Part shown: positions 21,931 to 32,208 of the stretch, one piece after another
How positions within the stretch are numbered: position 1 is the first letter of the stretch
How the letters are laid out: every line of letters begins with the position of its first letter
Source: Anomaloglossus baeobatrachus
Lineage: Eukaryota; Chordata; Amphibia; Anura; Aromobatidae
DNA length: 64,000 nt
NCBI RefSeq assembly: GCF_048569485.1
Contig: NW_027445228.1
Coordinates: 372,001-436,000 of the forward strand
Direction: 5' to 3'
The notes under the pieces: generated by a model
The model's database searches: none
What the model was told of the DNA's origin: nothing
The model's input: the letters and a program-made list of their open reading frames with translations, nothing else
Program-made: the position numbers and the translations under genes

Positions 21931-22112
21931 ATGTAGGATAGTTCAGGAAGAGGAAATTTCACCAGTTTGTAGTGTAGAGTAGTGGCAGTGTAGTCGTGTT
22001 GTGTCCGGACTCTGGATTGCCAGCTAAAAGCAGCTAGTTACAGGCTGCTTGCTTTTAGCTGGCAAAACAGGATCCCAGGTATTTTTTCACAATTCTTTTT
22101 TAAAAAAAAAAA

Positions 22113-23535
22113 AAGTGCTCCGCTGTATTTTCACTGTCCAGCCCGATGCAAGCAAGCAACTGAGGGCTGTGCTTCTCAGCGGGATAAGGCTGAAGCATTC
22201 TCAGCCCCTCCCGCTGAGAAAAACAGTCCTCAGCTGCCCCTGAAAATGGCGGCTCCGTTGTGAAGCGCCATTCACAGGTGCTGTACCGAGGCTCATCCAG
22301 CTGCCCTGATGCATTGGCTGGCTGGGTAATTACGGGGTTAATGCCAGTTTTCTGCAAACTGGCACTAAGCCCGAGGTTCATAATGTCATGCCTGTGTAGA
22401 CACGGCCATTATGAACCTCCGTTTGGTACTAAAGAAAAGAAAACACTTTTTTTTTAAATTTTATTTGAAAGAAAAACACACACACATCCCTGATTGCCAT
22501 CTTTATTACTCCCTGAATCGCCCGATGATAATCCATGACAACTCCGAGCCGGGCTCCGATGTGCACCCGGCTGACCCGGGCACTGACGTCAGCCGGTGAC
22601 AGCAGCCGTCAGTGTATTATTAAATGCTGCACAGCTCTCTTCCGGCAGCTGGGAACGTCTGATATCAGAGCCCTGGTCAGCTGACTTAATTCGCGAGCGC
22701 AGGCGGGTCAGCTGACGATGTGCACTCATGTGACCCGGGCACGGACGTCAGCCGGTCCCAGCAGCCGTCGGTGTTCGAGATGCTGCAAAGCTCTCTTCCG
22801 GCTGCTGATACCGGCTGACGTCCGTGCCCGGGTCACATGAGTGCACATCGGAGCCCGGCACATCAGCTGATCGGTGTGCAGTCAGCTGACCCGCCCGCGC
22901 TCGCGAATTAAGTCAGCTGACCAGGGCTCTGACGTCAGACGTTCCCAGATGCCGGAAGAGAGCTGTGCAGCATTTAATACACTGACGGCTGCTGTGACCG
23001 GCTGACGCTGTGACTCGGGCTCAGCTATGAACTGAGCTGACCCGGCCAGTGAGTTCTGCCGCTCACAGCAGCCGGCAGAGAGCAAACCAGTGATTACAAT
23101 TGTCCTGGATTAACCTCTGAGGCTTGGGAGTAATAAAGATGGCAATCAGGGATGTGTGTGTGTTTTTCTTTCAAATAAAATTTTTCAAAAGTGTTTTCTT
23201 TTATTTAGTACCAAACGGAGGTTCATAATGGCCGTATCTACACAGGCATGACATTATGAACCTTGGGCTTAGTGCCAGTTTGCAGAAAACTGGCATTAAC
23301 TCCGTTATATTACCCAGCCAGCCAATGCATCAGGGCAGCTGGATGAGCCTCGGTACAGCACCTGTGAATGGCGCTTCACAACGGAGCCGCCATTTTCAGG
23401 GGCAGCTGAGGACTGTTTTTCTCAGCGGGAGGGGCAGAGAATGCTTCAGCCTTATCCCGCTGAGAAGCACAGCCCTCAGTTGCTTGCTTGCATCGGGCTG
23501 GACAGTGAAAATACAGCGGAGCACATTTTTTTTTT
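22113..23535. repeat. Large palindrome / foldback element (about 1.4 kb)
   Basis: GTGCTCCGCTGTATTTTCAC at the left is mirrored by its complement at ~23510-23530. The arms then match in order through the CAGCGGGATAAGG, AATGGCGGCTCCGTTGTGAA, TGATGCATTGGCTGGCTGGG, GGTTCATAAT and TTTCAAATAAAA blocks. The GC-rich middle is itself palindromic (GACGTCAGCCGG and GGTCAGCTGACTTAATTCGC with their complements), centred near 22780. No coding sequence is present. Such a structure can form a long hairpin and is typical of foldback-type non-autonomous elements. Confidence 0.8.
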
Positions 23536-23539
23536 TTTT

Positions 23540-23650
23540 TTTTTTTAAAATAACAGTGAAAGGGAACATGGCACCACATTTTTTGGCTGTAAGCTGCGGC
23601 CACCACCACCACTGGGTTATTATATACAGCCTGTTAAAATGCTGTATATA
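23540..23650. mobile_element. T2-like MITE, left half
   Basis: It contains AAAGGGAACATGGCACCAC and CTGCGGCCACCACCACCACT. The complementary half is at 28334-28390, and the LTR element sits between the two halves. T2-type MITEs of frogs have AAAGGRR ends at TTAA. Confidence 0.55.
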
Positions 23651-23654
23651 AGAG

Positions 23655-24806
23655 TGACTCGCCCACCCCAGGGCCATGGGACACCCGGTGCCGGGCCGGA
23701 CTAGTCCGGTGGTAGTCAGTGGTGGCTGGGCCCGGCTCCGTGGCCCTGGTGGGTGTCAGAGAATATGTGGCTGATGACTTTAAGTTTGTGTTCGTGACGC
23801 CACCTGTGGTATGCGGCTACTAAGCCGCTGCTGCTGTGTGAGGCCTCCGGGATGATGTTGTGGCAGCAAGGATAGTACTGCTCCCCACAGGTGGAGCAAT
23901 GCCCGGGGCACAGTTGGTGCTTGTAAGTGTCTATGCAGATGGAATAACAGAGGCAACTCCAAAGGTGCAGTTCAAGTTCTTTTACTCACAGTTCTTGTTA
24001 CAGTTGTAGGGACCCTCAGACTGCTGGGACCACTGTCAGGGACCTCCGCCGTTTCTGGATGTTTCAGAGCGTGAAATCCGGTACCTTCTCTTTGTGTCTC
24101 TTTCTCTGCTGTCTTCACTAGCCCTGCCTTAGTTAGATGGACTTGGCTTGGCCTCCATTACAGCCTCCAGGCTGGGGGGTCACCTGTCGGCTGATTACCC
24201 CTTTTCTGAAGATCTGCTCTGGGCTCTGGCCCTGGGAGCTTGCAATTCCCCGGGCCTCGGTTTTTACTGTCTGGAGACTGTCTTTTCGCTCCTCCAGTCT
24301 TTAGGGACCGTCCCCCGTCGCAGCATATCACTCCACCGTTGTCACTGTGGAACAGGCCACCGCAGCCTGCAGCTACCCGTAGCGCCTCTGGGCCCTCGGC
24401 ATCGGTACCCAACAAGGACTGCTCGTGGTACCTTACAGGACTACCCGCGGCCCTGCGACCAGTTCTTTTCTTCTCTTTCTACATGCTCACTCCTCACTCT
24501 CCCACTCCCTGAGCGAACTGACTAAACTTGACCTTTCCTATCTGTGTCTGCTTCCTGTGGCTCCTCCCACCTCCCCAGTTGCTAAGCTGTAACCTATGGG
24601 AGCAGGGATGGGTCTTACAGCCCCTCTCAGCATGCAGCATGGGAGGGTTGCCTGCCACTTTCCCTGGTCCTGTGTGTCCCTAGCAATAGGTGTAGTGTGA
24701 ATTTACCATGGGACCGGAGTTCACTCTCTTCCTCCCCCAGAATGGGGCATCACACCGCAGATGGGGTGCAATGACCTGTGGCGACGGAAGCCTCAGGGGC
24801 GCCACA
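23655..24806 (-). repeat. 3' LTR of the cold-shock-domain element
   Basis: Near-identical to 27179-28329. It contains GGTGGCGTCACGAAC in the sense direction ~130 bp from its 3' end, a word also found in the other LTR family of this window. Confidence 0.9.
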
Positions 24807-25122
24807 CTCCCCCACAGCAAATCCCAGCACGTCCTCGGGCTGAAAAACAACAAAAACACATGGAGAACTGCAAAACATTTTTGGGTATGCATAACATAAA
24901 CTGTAAAACATTTCTTCCCTTTATGGGGAGGCACAGATCATGAACGTTGCAAACTTCTTATAAAGAAAACTCTAAGTGTGCACTTCCAGTCCATTGCACG
25001 GTTCAGGCAAATCCCCCATAATTCTGGTAGGGGGCACAACGGGTGCAACTAATTACATTTTTGGCTACTACAAGTCCAGTAGCCCGTCAGTTCGTTTCAA
25101 TCCAACAAAGTGACATCTTCGA

Positions 25123-25310
25123 CCAGCCATTAAGTCCAATGGCCTGGTTACACAAGACATATCAACAACATACCAGCCATTAAGTCCAATGGCCTGGTTA
25201 CATAAGACATATAGACTACATACCAGCCACTAAGTCCAGTGGCCTGGTAAGACATAACACATACACTTCCACCGGGGCCCACACTCCAGTTCAGTGGCCC
25301 GGTAACACAT
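25123..25310. repeat. 50-bp tandem repeat in the element's 3' region
   Basis: Two near-identical units and a diverged third and fourth based on ACCAGCCATTAAGTCCAATG and GCCTGGTTAC. They lie between the ORF and the 3' LTR (minus orientation). Nearby, GTCTTCGAAAAGAA-like words repeat (25320-25440). Confidence 0.75.
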
Positions 25311-25455
25311 AACATGGGGGTGACGTCTTCGAAAAGAAGCAGGGGCAGTTCAGTAGGAAAGGGTGGCATCTTCGCAAAGAATCAGGGGCAAAACACAAGG
25401 GACTTCTTCAAAAAGAATAAGGGGCTATGTACAATTCGGCAGCTCTTCATCTTCC

Positions 25456-27129
25456 TTACTCTCGAGGATAGATATCAGGATCCCACTCCGGCATGGCTCC
25501 TGGCAGCAGGTACGCTGACGAGATCATAGTCTGGGTCCCTTGAGCACTGGTCCCTGACCTTCTGCGCTGTCCTGCAGCCTGGATTGGAGTGGGGCTGCCT
25601 GTAGGCGTTGCGCGGCGCTGCTGCAGAGGGCTGCTTGTCTGCAGGGGGCTATTGCTGTGGTCCCTGGGGCCCTGCTTTGGCCGGGCGCCCTGCATCACAC
25701 GCGCCATGGAGATCCTGGTCTGCGTCTCCTGGGTAACTGTCATAGGCCCGCTGTAATGTTCTGCGGCCTGGGTCTGTCTGGCCGGAGGGCTGCGGCTGCT
25801 GCTGGCAGGGGACCCGCTGCGAGATGGCATGGCGCGGCGCCACTCCGGTTCCTCCGGGGTCGCTTCTTCCTGCACAATGCGCACATGCAGCGCATACCAC
25901 CCGCGGTCCCCCATCAGCCGGGCATATTCAACCACATCACCCGGCTTGGCATCGCGCCCTGGGTGGCCTCTGGGCAGGTGCTCCTCAATGTCTCTCCGGG
26001 CCACAAACACGTCCTTGCCCAGGCCGGGCTCTCGGATGAAGCCCCAGCCATCTTTCTGCCGAAAATCGATTACGGTGCCCCGTCTCACTGGGCACTCGGT
26101 CCCCTTCAGGGCCTTCCTGACTTCCTCCTTTGAGGCCAGATTTGCGACTTCTCGGGCCCTTCTTTTCTTTTCTCGGAGTTCCCGCTCCCGCTGGTACTCG
26201 GTCACCAGCCTCCGGCACGTCAGTTCGTTGGCCAGGGGGGTCGCCTTGGGGAGCAGCGGCCGCTGCAGTCCCCTAGTTTCTATGGGCGCTGCGTCCCAAT
26301 TCACTCCCGGGGATGCCATTCCCAGGAGGTTCGCAGAGGGACTCGGCAGGGGGCCCACTAGTTGTTCGGGGTTCTCCCCACCCCAAGCTCCGTCTGTGGG
26401 GGTCTCAGACAGGCCTCCGGTGCCCCACCGGGCGTCCGCAGGGCAGGCCGGGAAGGCCAGAGGGTCGGTGAAGGGGCTAAGCGGGGGTTCATGGCGGGGC
26501 CCTGGGTCCGGACTGGACGGGGTTTCTGGCTGCTCACCCTGCACTTGCTCCGCGGCATCCATCCACCGTTCCAGATCCTCAGGCACCCTCGGCGTCTCTC
26601 TCCGCTTGTCCGCCTCCATGCTGCGCAGCCTCCGGGCCAGAACTCTCACTTCTTCCCGGAGCAGGTCCAGCTTGCAATCCTCTCTGCCGGCTCCTGGTGC
26701 ACTCCGCTGCAGCTCCTCCGCCATGCTACCGTCCTGGAGAAGGCTGCCTGGGACACTGCTCGGGTGCTCGACCACGCCACTCGGCTGCACCCTTTCCCTT
26801 CTTGGAGGCGGGGCCGGGGGCTGCACGAGCAGCTGGCGCCAGACTGGCGCCCAGCCCATCATGGCCGGCACCACTCCACTTGCTATCAGGTACATTTTCG
26901 TTTCTGCTGGTCTGACTTTTAAACTCTTTCTGCCAGTCGGCCAGCTTATTTGGTCACCACTTCTTTTTCTTCCGCTTTCTATGGCGGGCACCGCTTCGCG
27001 CGCTTTTCTTGGACAAGGGGGCGGGGCTTCTCTTCGCGCCCTTTCTTCTTGCACGCCCCCCTTCTTCCCGCTCTCGGCAGCGCTAATGGCGGCGGTTTCT
27101 CGGCAAAGTACACAGTTCTTCAGGCGCAC
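25456..27129 (-). CDS. Cold-shock-domain protein of the LTR element
   Basis: A 557-aa open frame filling most of the interior. Residues ~150-180 (CKLDLLREEVRVLARRLRSM) look like a short coiled coil. Residues 180-300 are Pro/Gly-rich and acidic. Residues 303-345 are strongly basic (YQRERELREKKRRAREVAN). A cold-shock domain follows at ~350-420: GTVIDFRQKDGWGFI carries the RNP1-like GWGFI, DVFVARRDIEEHL the RNP2-like DVFV, with KPGDVVEYARL and WYALHVRIV as the later strands. The tail is Ser/Pro/Gln-rich. Cold-shock domains bind single-stranded RNA or DNA, so a gag-like packaging or RNA-chaperone role is plausible but inferred. The start could also be an internal Met such as residue 79. Nothing else resembling gag is seen. 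Confidence 0.8.
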   Translation of the reverse strand: MRLKNCVLCRETAAISAAESGKKGGVQEERARREAPPPCPRKAREAVPAIESGRKRSGDQISWPTGRKSLKVRPAETKMYLIASGVVPAMMGWAPVWRQLLVQPPAPPPRRERVQPSGVVEHPSSVPGSLLQDGSMAEELQRSAPGAGREDCKLDLLREEVRVLARRLRSMEADKRRETPRVPEDLERWMDAAEQVQGEQPETPSSPDPGPRHEPPLSPFTDPLAFPACPADARWGTGGLSETPTDGAWGGENPEQLVGPLPSPSANLLGMASPGVNWDAAPIETRGLQRPLLPKATPLANELTCRRLVTEYQRERELREKKRRAREVANLASKEEVRKALKGTECPVRRGTVIDFRQKDGWGFIREPGLGKDVFVARRDIEEHLPRGHPGRDAKPGDVVEYARLMGDRGWYALHVRIVQEEATPEEPEWRRAMPSRSGSPASSSRSPPARQTQAAEHYSGPMTVTQETQTRISMARVMQGARPKQGPRDHSNSPLQTSSPLQQRRATPTGSPTPIQAAGQRRRSGTSAQGTQTMISSAYLLPGAMPEWDPDIYPRE

Positions 27130-27154
27130 AGTACCCGGTGTGACCGGGCACGAA

Positions 27155-27172
27155 ATCCTGTTCGTGACGCCA
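27155..27172 (-). promoter_or_regulatory. Candidate primer binding site
   Basis: TGGCGTCACGAACAGG on the minus strand, starting a few bases inside the 5' LTR. The position and TGG start fit a tRNA primer site. I cannot name the tRNA. Confidence 0.5.
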
Positions 27173-27178
27173 AAAGTT

Positions 27179-28329
27179 TACTCGCCCACCCCAGGGCCAT
27201 GGGACACCCGGTGCCGGGCCGGACTAGTCCGGTGGTAGTCAGTGGTGGCTGGGCCCGGCTCCGTGGCCCTGGTGGGTGTCAGAGAATATGTGGCTGATGA
27301 CTTTAAGTTTGTGTTCGTGACGCCACCTGTGGTATGCGGCTACTAAGTCGCCGCTGCTGTGTGAGGCCTCCGGGATGATGTTGTGGCAGCAAGGATAGTA
27401 CTGCTCCCCACAGGTGGAGCAATGCCCGGGGCACAGTTGGTGCTTGTAAGTGTCTATGCAGATGGAATAACAGAGGCAACTCCAAAGGTGCAGTTCAAGT
27501 TCTTTTACTCACAGTTCTTGTTACAGTTGTAGGGACCCTCAGACTGCTGGGACCACTGTCAGGGACCTCCGCCGTTTCTGGATGTTTCAGAGCGTGAAAT
27601 CCGGTACCTTCTCTTTGTGTCTCTTTCTCTGCTGTCTTCACTAGCCCTGCCTTAGTTAGATGGACTTGGCTTGGCCTCCATTACAGCCTCCAGGCTGGGG
27701 GGTCACCTGTCGGCTGATTACCCCTTTTCTGAAGATCTGCTCTGGGCTCTGGCCCTGGGAGCTTGCAATTCCCCGGGCCTCGGTTTTTACTGTCTGGAGA
27801 CTGTCTTTTCGCTCCTCCAGTCTCTAGGGACCGTCCCCCGTCGCAGCATATCACTCCACCGTTGTCACTGTGGAACAGGCCACCGCAGCCTGCAGCTACC
27901 CGTAGCGCCTCTGGGCCCTCGGCATCGGTACCCAACAAGGACTGCTCGTGGTACCTTACAGGACTACCCGCGGCCCTGCAACCCGTTCTTTTCTTCTCTT
28001 TCTACATGCTCACTCCTCACTCTCCCACTCCCTGAGCGAACTGACTAAACTTGACCTTTCCTATCTGTGTCTGCTTCCTGTGGCTCCTCCCACCTCCCCA
28101 GTTGCTAAGCTGTAACCTATGGGAGCAGGGATGGGTCTTACAGCCCCTCTCAGCATGCAGCATGGGAGGGTTGCCTGCCACTTTCCCTGGTCCTGTGTGT
28201 CCCTAGCAATAGGTGTAGTGTGAATTTACCATGGGACCGGAGTTCACTCTCTTCCTCCCCCAGAATGGGGCATCACACCGCAGATGGGGTGCAATGACCT
28301 GTGGCGACGGAAGCCTCAGGGGCGCCACA
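27179..28329 (-). repeat. 5' LTR of the cold-shock-domain element
   Basis: Pairs with 23655-24806. Flanked on its outer side by AGAG (28330-28333). Confidence 0.9.
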
Positions 28330-28333
28330 AGAG

Positions 28334-28500
28334 CACAGTGGTGTTGGCCGCAGCTTTTTACAAAAAAAAGTGGCGACAGGTTCCCTTTAAACATTTCTGC
28401 CCCTTTATTACAAAATGGGAGAAGAAAGGAGGGTTGGGACAGGAAATGACATAAAGAGCCTTTTTTTTCCTTCAAAACAGACTAAGCTTTATTCAGAAAC
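28334..28500. mobile_element. T2-like MITE, right half, and flank
   Basis: GTGGTGTTGGCCGCAGC and GACAGGTTCCCTTTAAA are the complement of the half at 23540-23650. The rest to 28500 shows nothing recognised. Confidence 0.5.
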
Positions 28501-28517
28501 ACAATAGAGTACAATGG

Positions 28518-28651
28518 ACAAAATCCGCATCAAAATCCGTAACGAAATCCGCGTCAAATCCGCACCTATGCTAAGGTGCGGATTTCGGGGGAAAGCTGCG
28601 GATTTTGATGCAGAAAAATCCGCAGGTACTTTCTCCCGTGGACACATAGCC
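28518..28651 (-). mobile_element. TTA-flanked MITE, left end lost
   Basis: Ends GTGGACACATAGCC followed by TTA, with AAATCCGCA words throughout. Truncated member of the family at 30074-30390. Confidence 0.7.
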
Positions 28652-28659
28652 TTAGACTA

Positions 28660-29000
28660 AACATTGCTTTTCTGTCTGGAAAGTTCGGGCTGGAAACATC
28701 AGGCTGCATTGTGACCACGCCCCATCACATGACCAGTGACGTCATACCTGTCAGGAGCCCGTACATTCTAGCATCTCCCCTGTGCAGAGCGGACGGATCC
28801 TGACCCTGAGGGGGGGAAGATTCAGCTTTTCCTCATTAGTTATAGAGCTGAGGTCACACTGGATTTTGGGGTAAGAAATAAAAGTGTCTCCTGTCACTAC
28901 TGGGGGCTGCAGCTCGTGTATATATCACAGGGAAGGGGCTGAAGCTGCAGCACAGGGCTGTGGAGGCTTCCATAAGGAAGGGGGATATGGGGGGCTACAC
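28660..29000 (+). promoter_or_regulatory. Promoter-like stretch, possibly an untranslated first exon
   Basis: GACCACGCCCCATCACATGA, TGACGTCA and a GCGGACGGATCC block are followed by GGGGTAAGAAATAAAAG, which could be a splice donor. I see no coding sequence. A zinc-finger-type gene promoter or a repeat promoter are both possible. Confidence 0.25.
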
Positions 29001-29115
29001 AGGGCAGGGGGCGATGCTGCATATTGGGGGGCTACACAGGGCAGGGGGCGATGCTGCATATTGGGGGGGCTACACTGGATGATGCTGCATATTGGGGGGC
29101 TTACACTGGGCGATG
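28985..29115 (+). repeat. Short ~42-bp tandem repeat
   Basis: Three to four imperfect units of GGGGGGCTACAC plus GGGCAGGGGGCGATGCTGCA and TATT. Confidence 0.75.
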
Positions 29116-29223
29116 CTGCTTCATGGGGACACATCGGGGGTGGGGACTGTAGGAAGGATGGATGGGGTATAGAAGTCCATGGCTTATCATATTTTATTTC
29201 TCTTCCTCCTTCATGGAGCTGAA

Positions 29224-29652
29224 ATCCCTCACTGCTGAGTGTCCCTCACTGCTGAGTGTCCCTCACTGCTGAGTGTCCCTCACTGCTGAGTGTCCCTCAC
29301 TGCTGAGTGTCCCTCACTGCTGAGTGTCCCTCACTGCTGAGCGTCCCTCACTGCTGAGTGTCCCTCACTGCTGAGTGTCCCTCACTGCTGAGTGTCCCTG
29401 ACTGCTGAGTGTCCCTGACTGCTGAGTGTCCCTCACTGCTGAGTGTCCCTCACTGCTGAGTGTCCCTCACTGCTGAGTGTCCCTCACTGCTGAGTGTCCC
29501 TGACTGCTGAGTGTCCCTCTCTGCTGAGTGTCCCTCTCTGCTGAGTGTCCCTCTCTGCTGAGTGTCCCTCACTGCTGAGTGTCCCTCACTGCTGAGTGTC
29601 CCTCACTGCTGAGTGTCCCTCACTGCTGAGTGTCCCTCACTGCTGAGTGTTT
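29224..29652 (+). repeat. 17-bp minisatellite
   Basis: About 25 units of TGCTGAGTGTCCCTCAC with single-base variants (GAC, CTC). Its right edge coincides with the truncated end of the LINE. Confidence 0.93.
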
Positions 29653-30073
29653 GGTGCAGTGTAGCAGGAGGTGGGTTTCATCCTTCCTTGGCCTCCAGGT
29701 CAGTGTTGGCACAGTCTGTCCTCCCTGGGCTTGTAGCTCTGCTTGTGTGGGAATTGATGGCTAGACTGTGGGCACTGAGTCTATATTGGCTCATAGTCCT
29801 GCGGTCTCTGGGGTCTGGGGGTTTCTCCAGATATGGGGTCAGTCTGTAGTCTCTGGTACGTGGTCAGTTTCTGTGAGGTGTAGATATCGGTCCTCCAGTC
29901 ACTGACACCTCTCCTGGCCCTCGTCTACCATCTTCCTGATTCTGGCTTTTGTCAGGCTGCTGTGATTGGTCATTTTGTCCTGTTGGGTTTGGGAGAGCTG
30001 TGCCAGGGGTCCTGGTTCATCTGGACCACCTATATGTATCAGGGCTTTATGGTGATGGGAGTGTGGATTGTTA

Positions 30074-30390
30074 GGCTATGTGCCCACGCTGCGGGTTTAC
30101 CGCGGATTTTGCCGCGGATTTCCCGAAAATCTGCAGCAGCGGCACTTCCAAGCCATTTCAATGGCATTTTGGAAATGCTGTGTCCATGCTGCGGATTTTT
30201 CCGCTGCGGATTTGCCGCGGATTTTGTTCCTGAAAAATCTGCAGCATGTCAATTGTTTGTTGCAGATTTGGTGCGGATTTTGGGTATAGAATGGGGAAAA
30301 AAAAAAAAAAAAAATCCGCATCAAAATCCGCAAGTCGCGGATTTTCATGCAGAAAAATCCGCAGGTACATTCTACCGTGGACACATAGCC
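30074..30390. mobile_element. MITE, 317 bp, TTA target duplication
   Basis: The ends GGCTATGTGCCCACGCTGCG and TACCGTGGACACATAGCC are flanked by TTA on both sides (30071-30073, 30391-30393). The interior is made of GCGGATTT/AAATCCGC words. A 3-bp TTA/TAA duplication is the hallmark of PIF/Harbinger insertion. It interrupts the LINE. Confidence 0.85.
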
Positions 30391-30784
30391 TTATTCTGTA
30401 GGTGAGACTGACATGACAGTGCCCTCTTCAGAGCTGCTAGGTGTAGAGGGAATCTGCCCAGCTCGGCCTGACAGGCGCTGTTGGAGGTGCTTTGATGGAC
30501 CTGGAGAAGGCGCTAAATTCCAGGTGGAATATTTCTGTTGGGCTGGAATCCCACCTTGATCAATCTGGGTAAGTGTGAGGGCCCCAGACTTCACTGCTGT
30601 ACAGGAGGATTGGGATGATGATGGAATTGAAGATTTTTAGCCAGACCCTCACTGGAGGCTTCAGATGATGGTTTCCTTCGGATGGCATAGCAATCTCTAT
30701 TGCTCATTTGTACGTCCCTGACTGGTGAATTTCCAGGCCCAGGTATGTGTATTTGTCCTTTCCTGTGTGAGCGCAGTTGTTTAA

Positions 30785-31377
30785 GGTCTCTTTCACACGT
30801 CCGTCAAAATCACACTTTTTTTCACAGACGTGTTAAAGGTGCGTATAACCCTCCGTGTGCCGTGTTTATGGCACACGTGTGTTCTCCGTGTGCTATCTGC
30901 GATAACACACGGAGAACAGGAACTTTCTGCTCACCTGTCCCTGTCCCTGCTGTCCGTGGTGCTGATCTATGGTCTCCGGCTCTGCCGACTCCCTGCTGCT
31001 GCTGCTTCCGACCCGAAATGCAGTGAATATGCGATGAGCATAATGAGTGGGGGTCGGAAGCAAGTGCCAGCAGAGACAGCAGCGCTGGAGAAGGTGAGTG
31101 TAGAAATCCCTTTTAATTCACAGACACGTGTGTTTTCTCTGGTGCGTGTCAGATGGATCACATCCGCGCGGTCCGTGTGACACCCATGATGCCGGAGAAA
31201 AACTGACATGTCTACGTGTGGAGCACACGGGCACATGTATGCTCCACACGGTCCATGGCAAAACACTCACATGAGTGCAGACCCATTGATTTTAAAGGGT
31301 CTACGTGTGTCCGTGTCTCCAGCACGTGAGGAAACGGATCAAACTCGTACCGGAGACACGGACGTGTGAAGGAGGCC
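30785..31377. mobile_element. MITE, 593 bp, TAA target duplication
   Basis: The ends GGTCTCTTTCACACGTCCGT and ACGGACGTGTGAAGGAGGCC are flanked by TAA. The interior is rich in ACACGTGT-type words. It interrupts the LINE between its YADD and C-terminal RT parts. Confidence 0.85.
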
Positions 31378-31652
31378 TAAGATAAATGAAGGTGCTGGTC
31401 CAAACTTCATTTTTCTCTTCTGGAACTCTATGATGTTGGCCTCCTTTTAGGTTGATCAGTGGCGCACACGTAGAGCTGAATTTCTCCAAGATTTGTAGGT
31501 TGTCTTGGAGGCCTTTCTCAGTTGGTGTCAGCAGCAGGAGGTCATCTGCATAGAGCAAGAATTTCACCTGGGCATCATGGAGGGTAAGACCTGAAGCTGT
31601 GGAACATTCCAGAGCAGTGGCCGCTTATTGCTGGAGATATTAAAGAGAGTTA

Positions 31653-32199
31653 TGCGGGCGTCACACGGGACGATCTATCATGCGATCTATCGTCTGGGTC
31701 ACTGTTTTCTTGACGCACATCCGGCATCGTTTGCAACGTCGTCCCGTGTGACACCTATGAGCGTCTGTAAACAAGTCGCTCGTTTTTAAAAAATCGTTTA
31801 TTCTACTTAGCGCCGGATGTTCATCCTCCCCTGGGTAGCACACATCGCTCCGTGTGACACCCCGGGAACGATGAACACAGCTTACCTACGTCCCGCGGCT
31901 CCCGCCGGCAATGAGGAAGGAATAAGGTGGGCGGGATGTTTACGTCCCGCTTATCTCCACCCCTCTGCTTCTATCGGCCGGGCGCTGTGTGACGTCACTG
32001 TGACGCCGGACGTCCCTCCCTCTTCAGGAAGTGGATGTTCGCCGCCCAAAGCGAGGTCACTCAGCAGGTAAGTACGTGTGGCGGCGGTTTAACGACTTTG
32101 TGCGCCACGGGCAACTAATTGCCCGTGACGCAAAAACGACGGGGGCGGATACAATTGCTCGTGCAATCGCACGATATATCGTACCGTGTGAAGCCCACA
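31653..32199. mobile_element. MITE, 547 bp, TTA target duplication
   Basis: The ends TGCGGGCGTCACACGG and CCGTGTGAAGCCCACA are flanked by TTA (31650-31652, 32200-32202). Stands 9 bp from the next MITE. Confidence 0.85.
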
Positions 32200-32208
32200 T
32201 TAGACTTA

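Larger units (their letters stand above)
23651..28333 (-). mobile_element. LTR retrotransposon encoding a cold-shock-domain protein; looks whole, non-autonomous
   Basis: Two LTRs of ~1150 bp (23655-24806 and 27179-28329) are flanked by a 4-bp duplication AGAG. Read on the minus strand the LTR begins TGTGGCGCC and ends GAGTCA or GAGTAA. Just inside the 5' LTR (27155-27172) is a primer-site-like TGGCGTCACGAACAGG. Just before the 3' LTR is a purine run (TGTGGGGGAG). The interior is only ~2.4 kb, with one long ORF and no RT, integrase or protease, so it would depend on another element. By eye the LTRs differ at only about five positions, which implies a recent insertion. Confidence 0.88.

Noticed and set aside
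21568-21936. Open frame of 122 aa rich in Cys/Phe/Ala
   Set aside because: Lies in a MITE made of GCGGATTT words; equivalents appear in every copy of the family.
24148-24525. Open frame of 125 aa, also found at 27671-28048
   Set aside because: It lies in both LTR copies, antisense to the element; no motif and no reason to think it is translated.
25829-27238. 469-aa open frame on the plus strand
   Set aside because: Antisense to the cold-shock ORF; Ser/Arg-rich composition from GC-rich codons, no domain seen.
29224-29652. Possible CRISPR-like array
   Set aside because: Units are directly adjacent 17-mers with no spacers, and the surroundings are eukaryotic.
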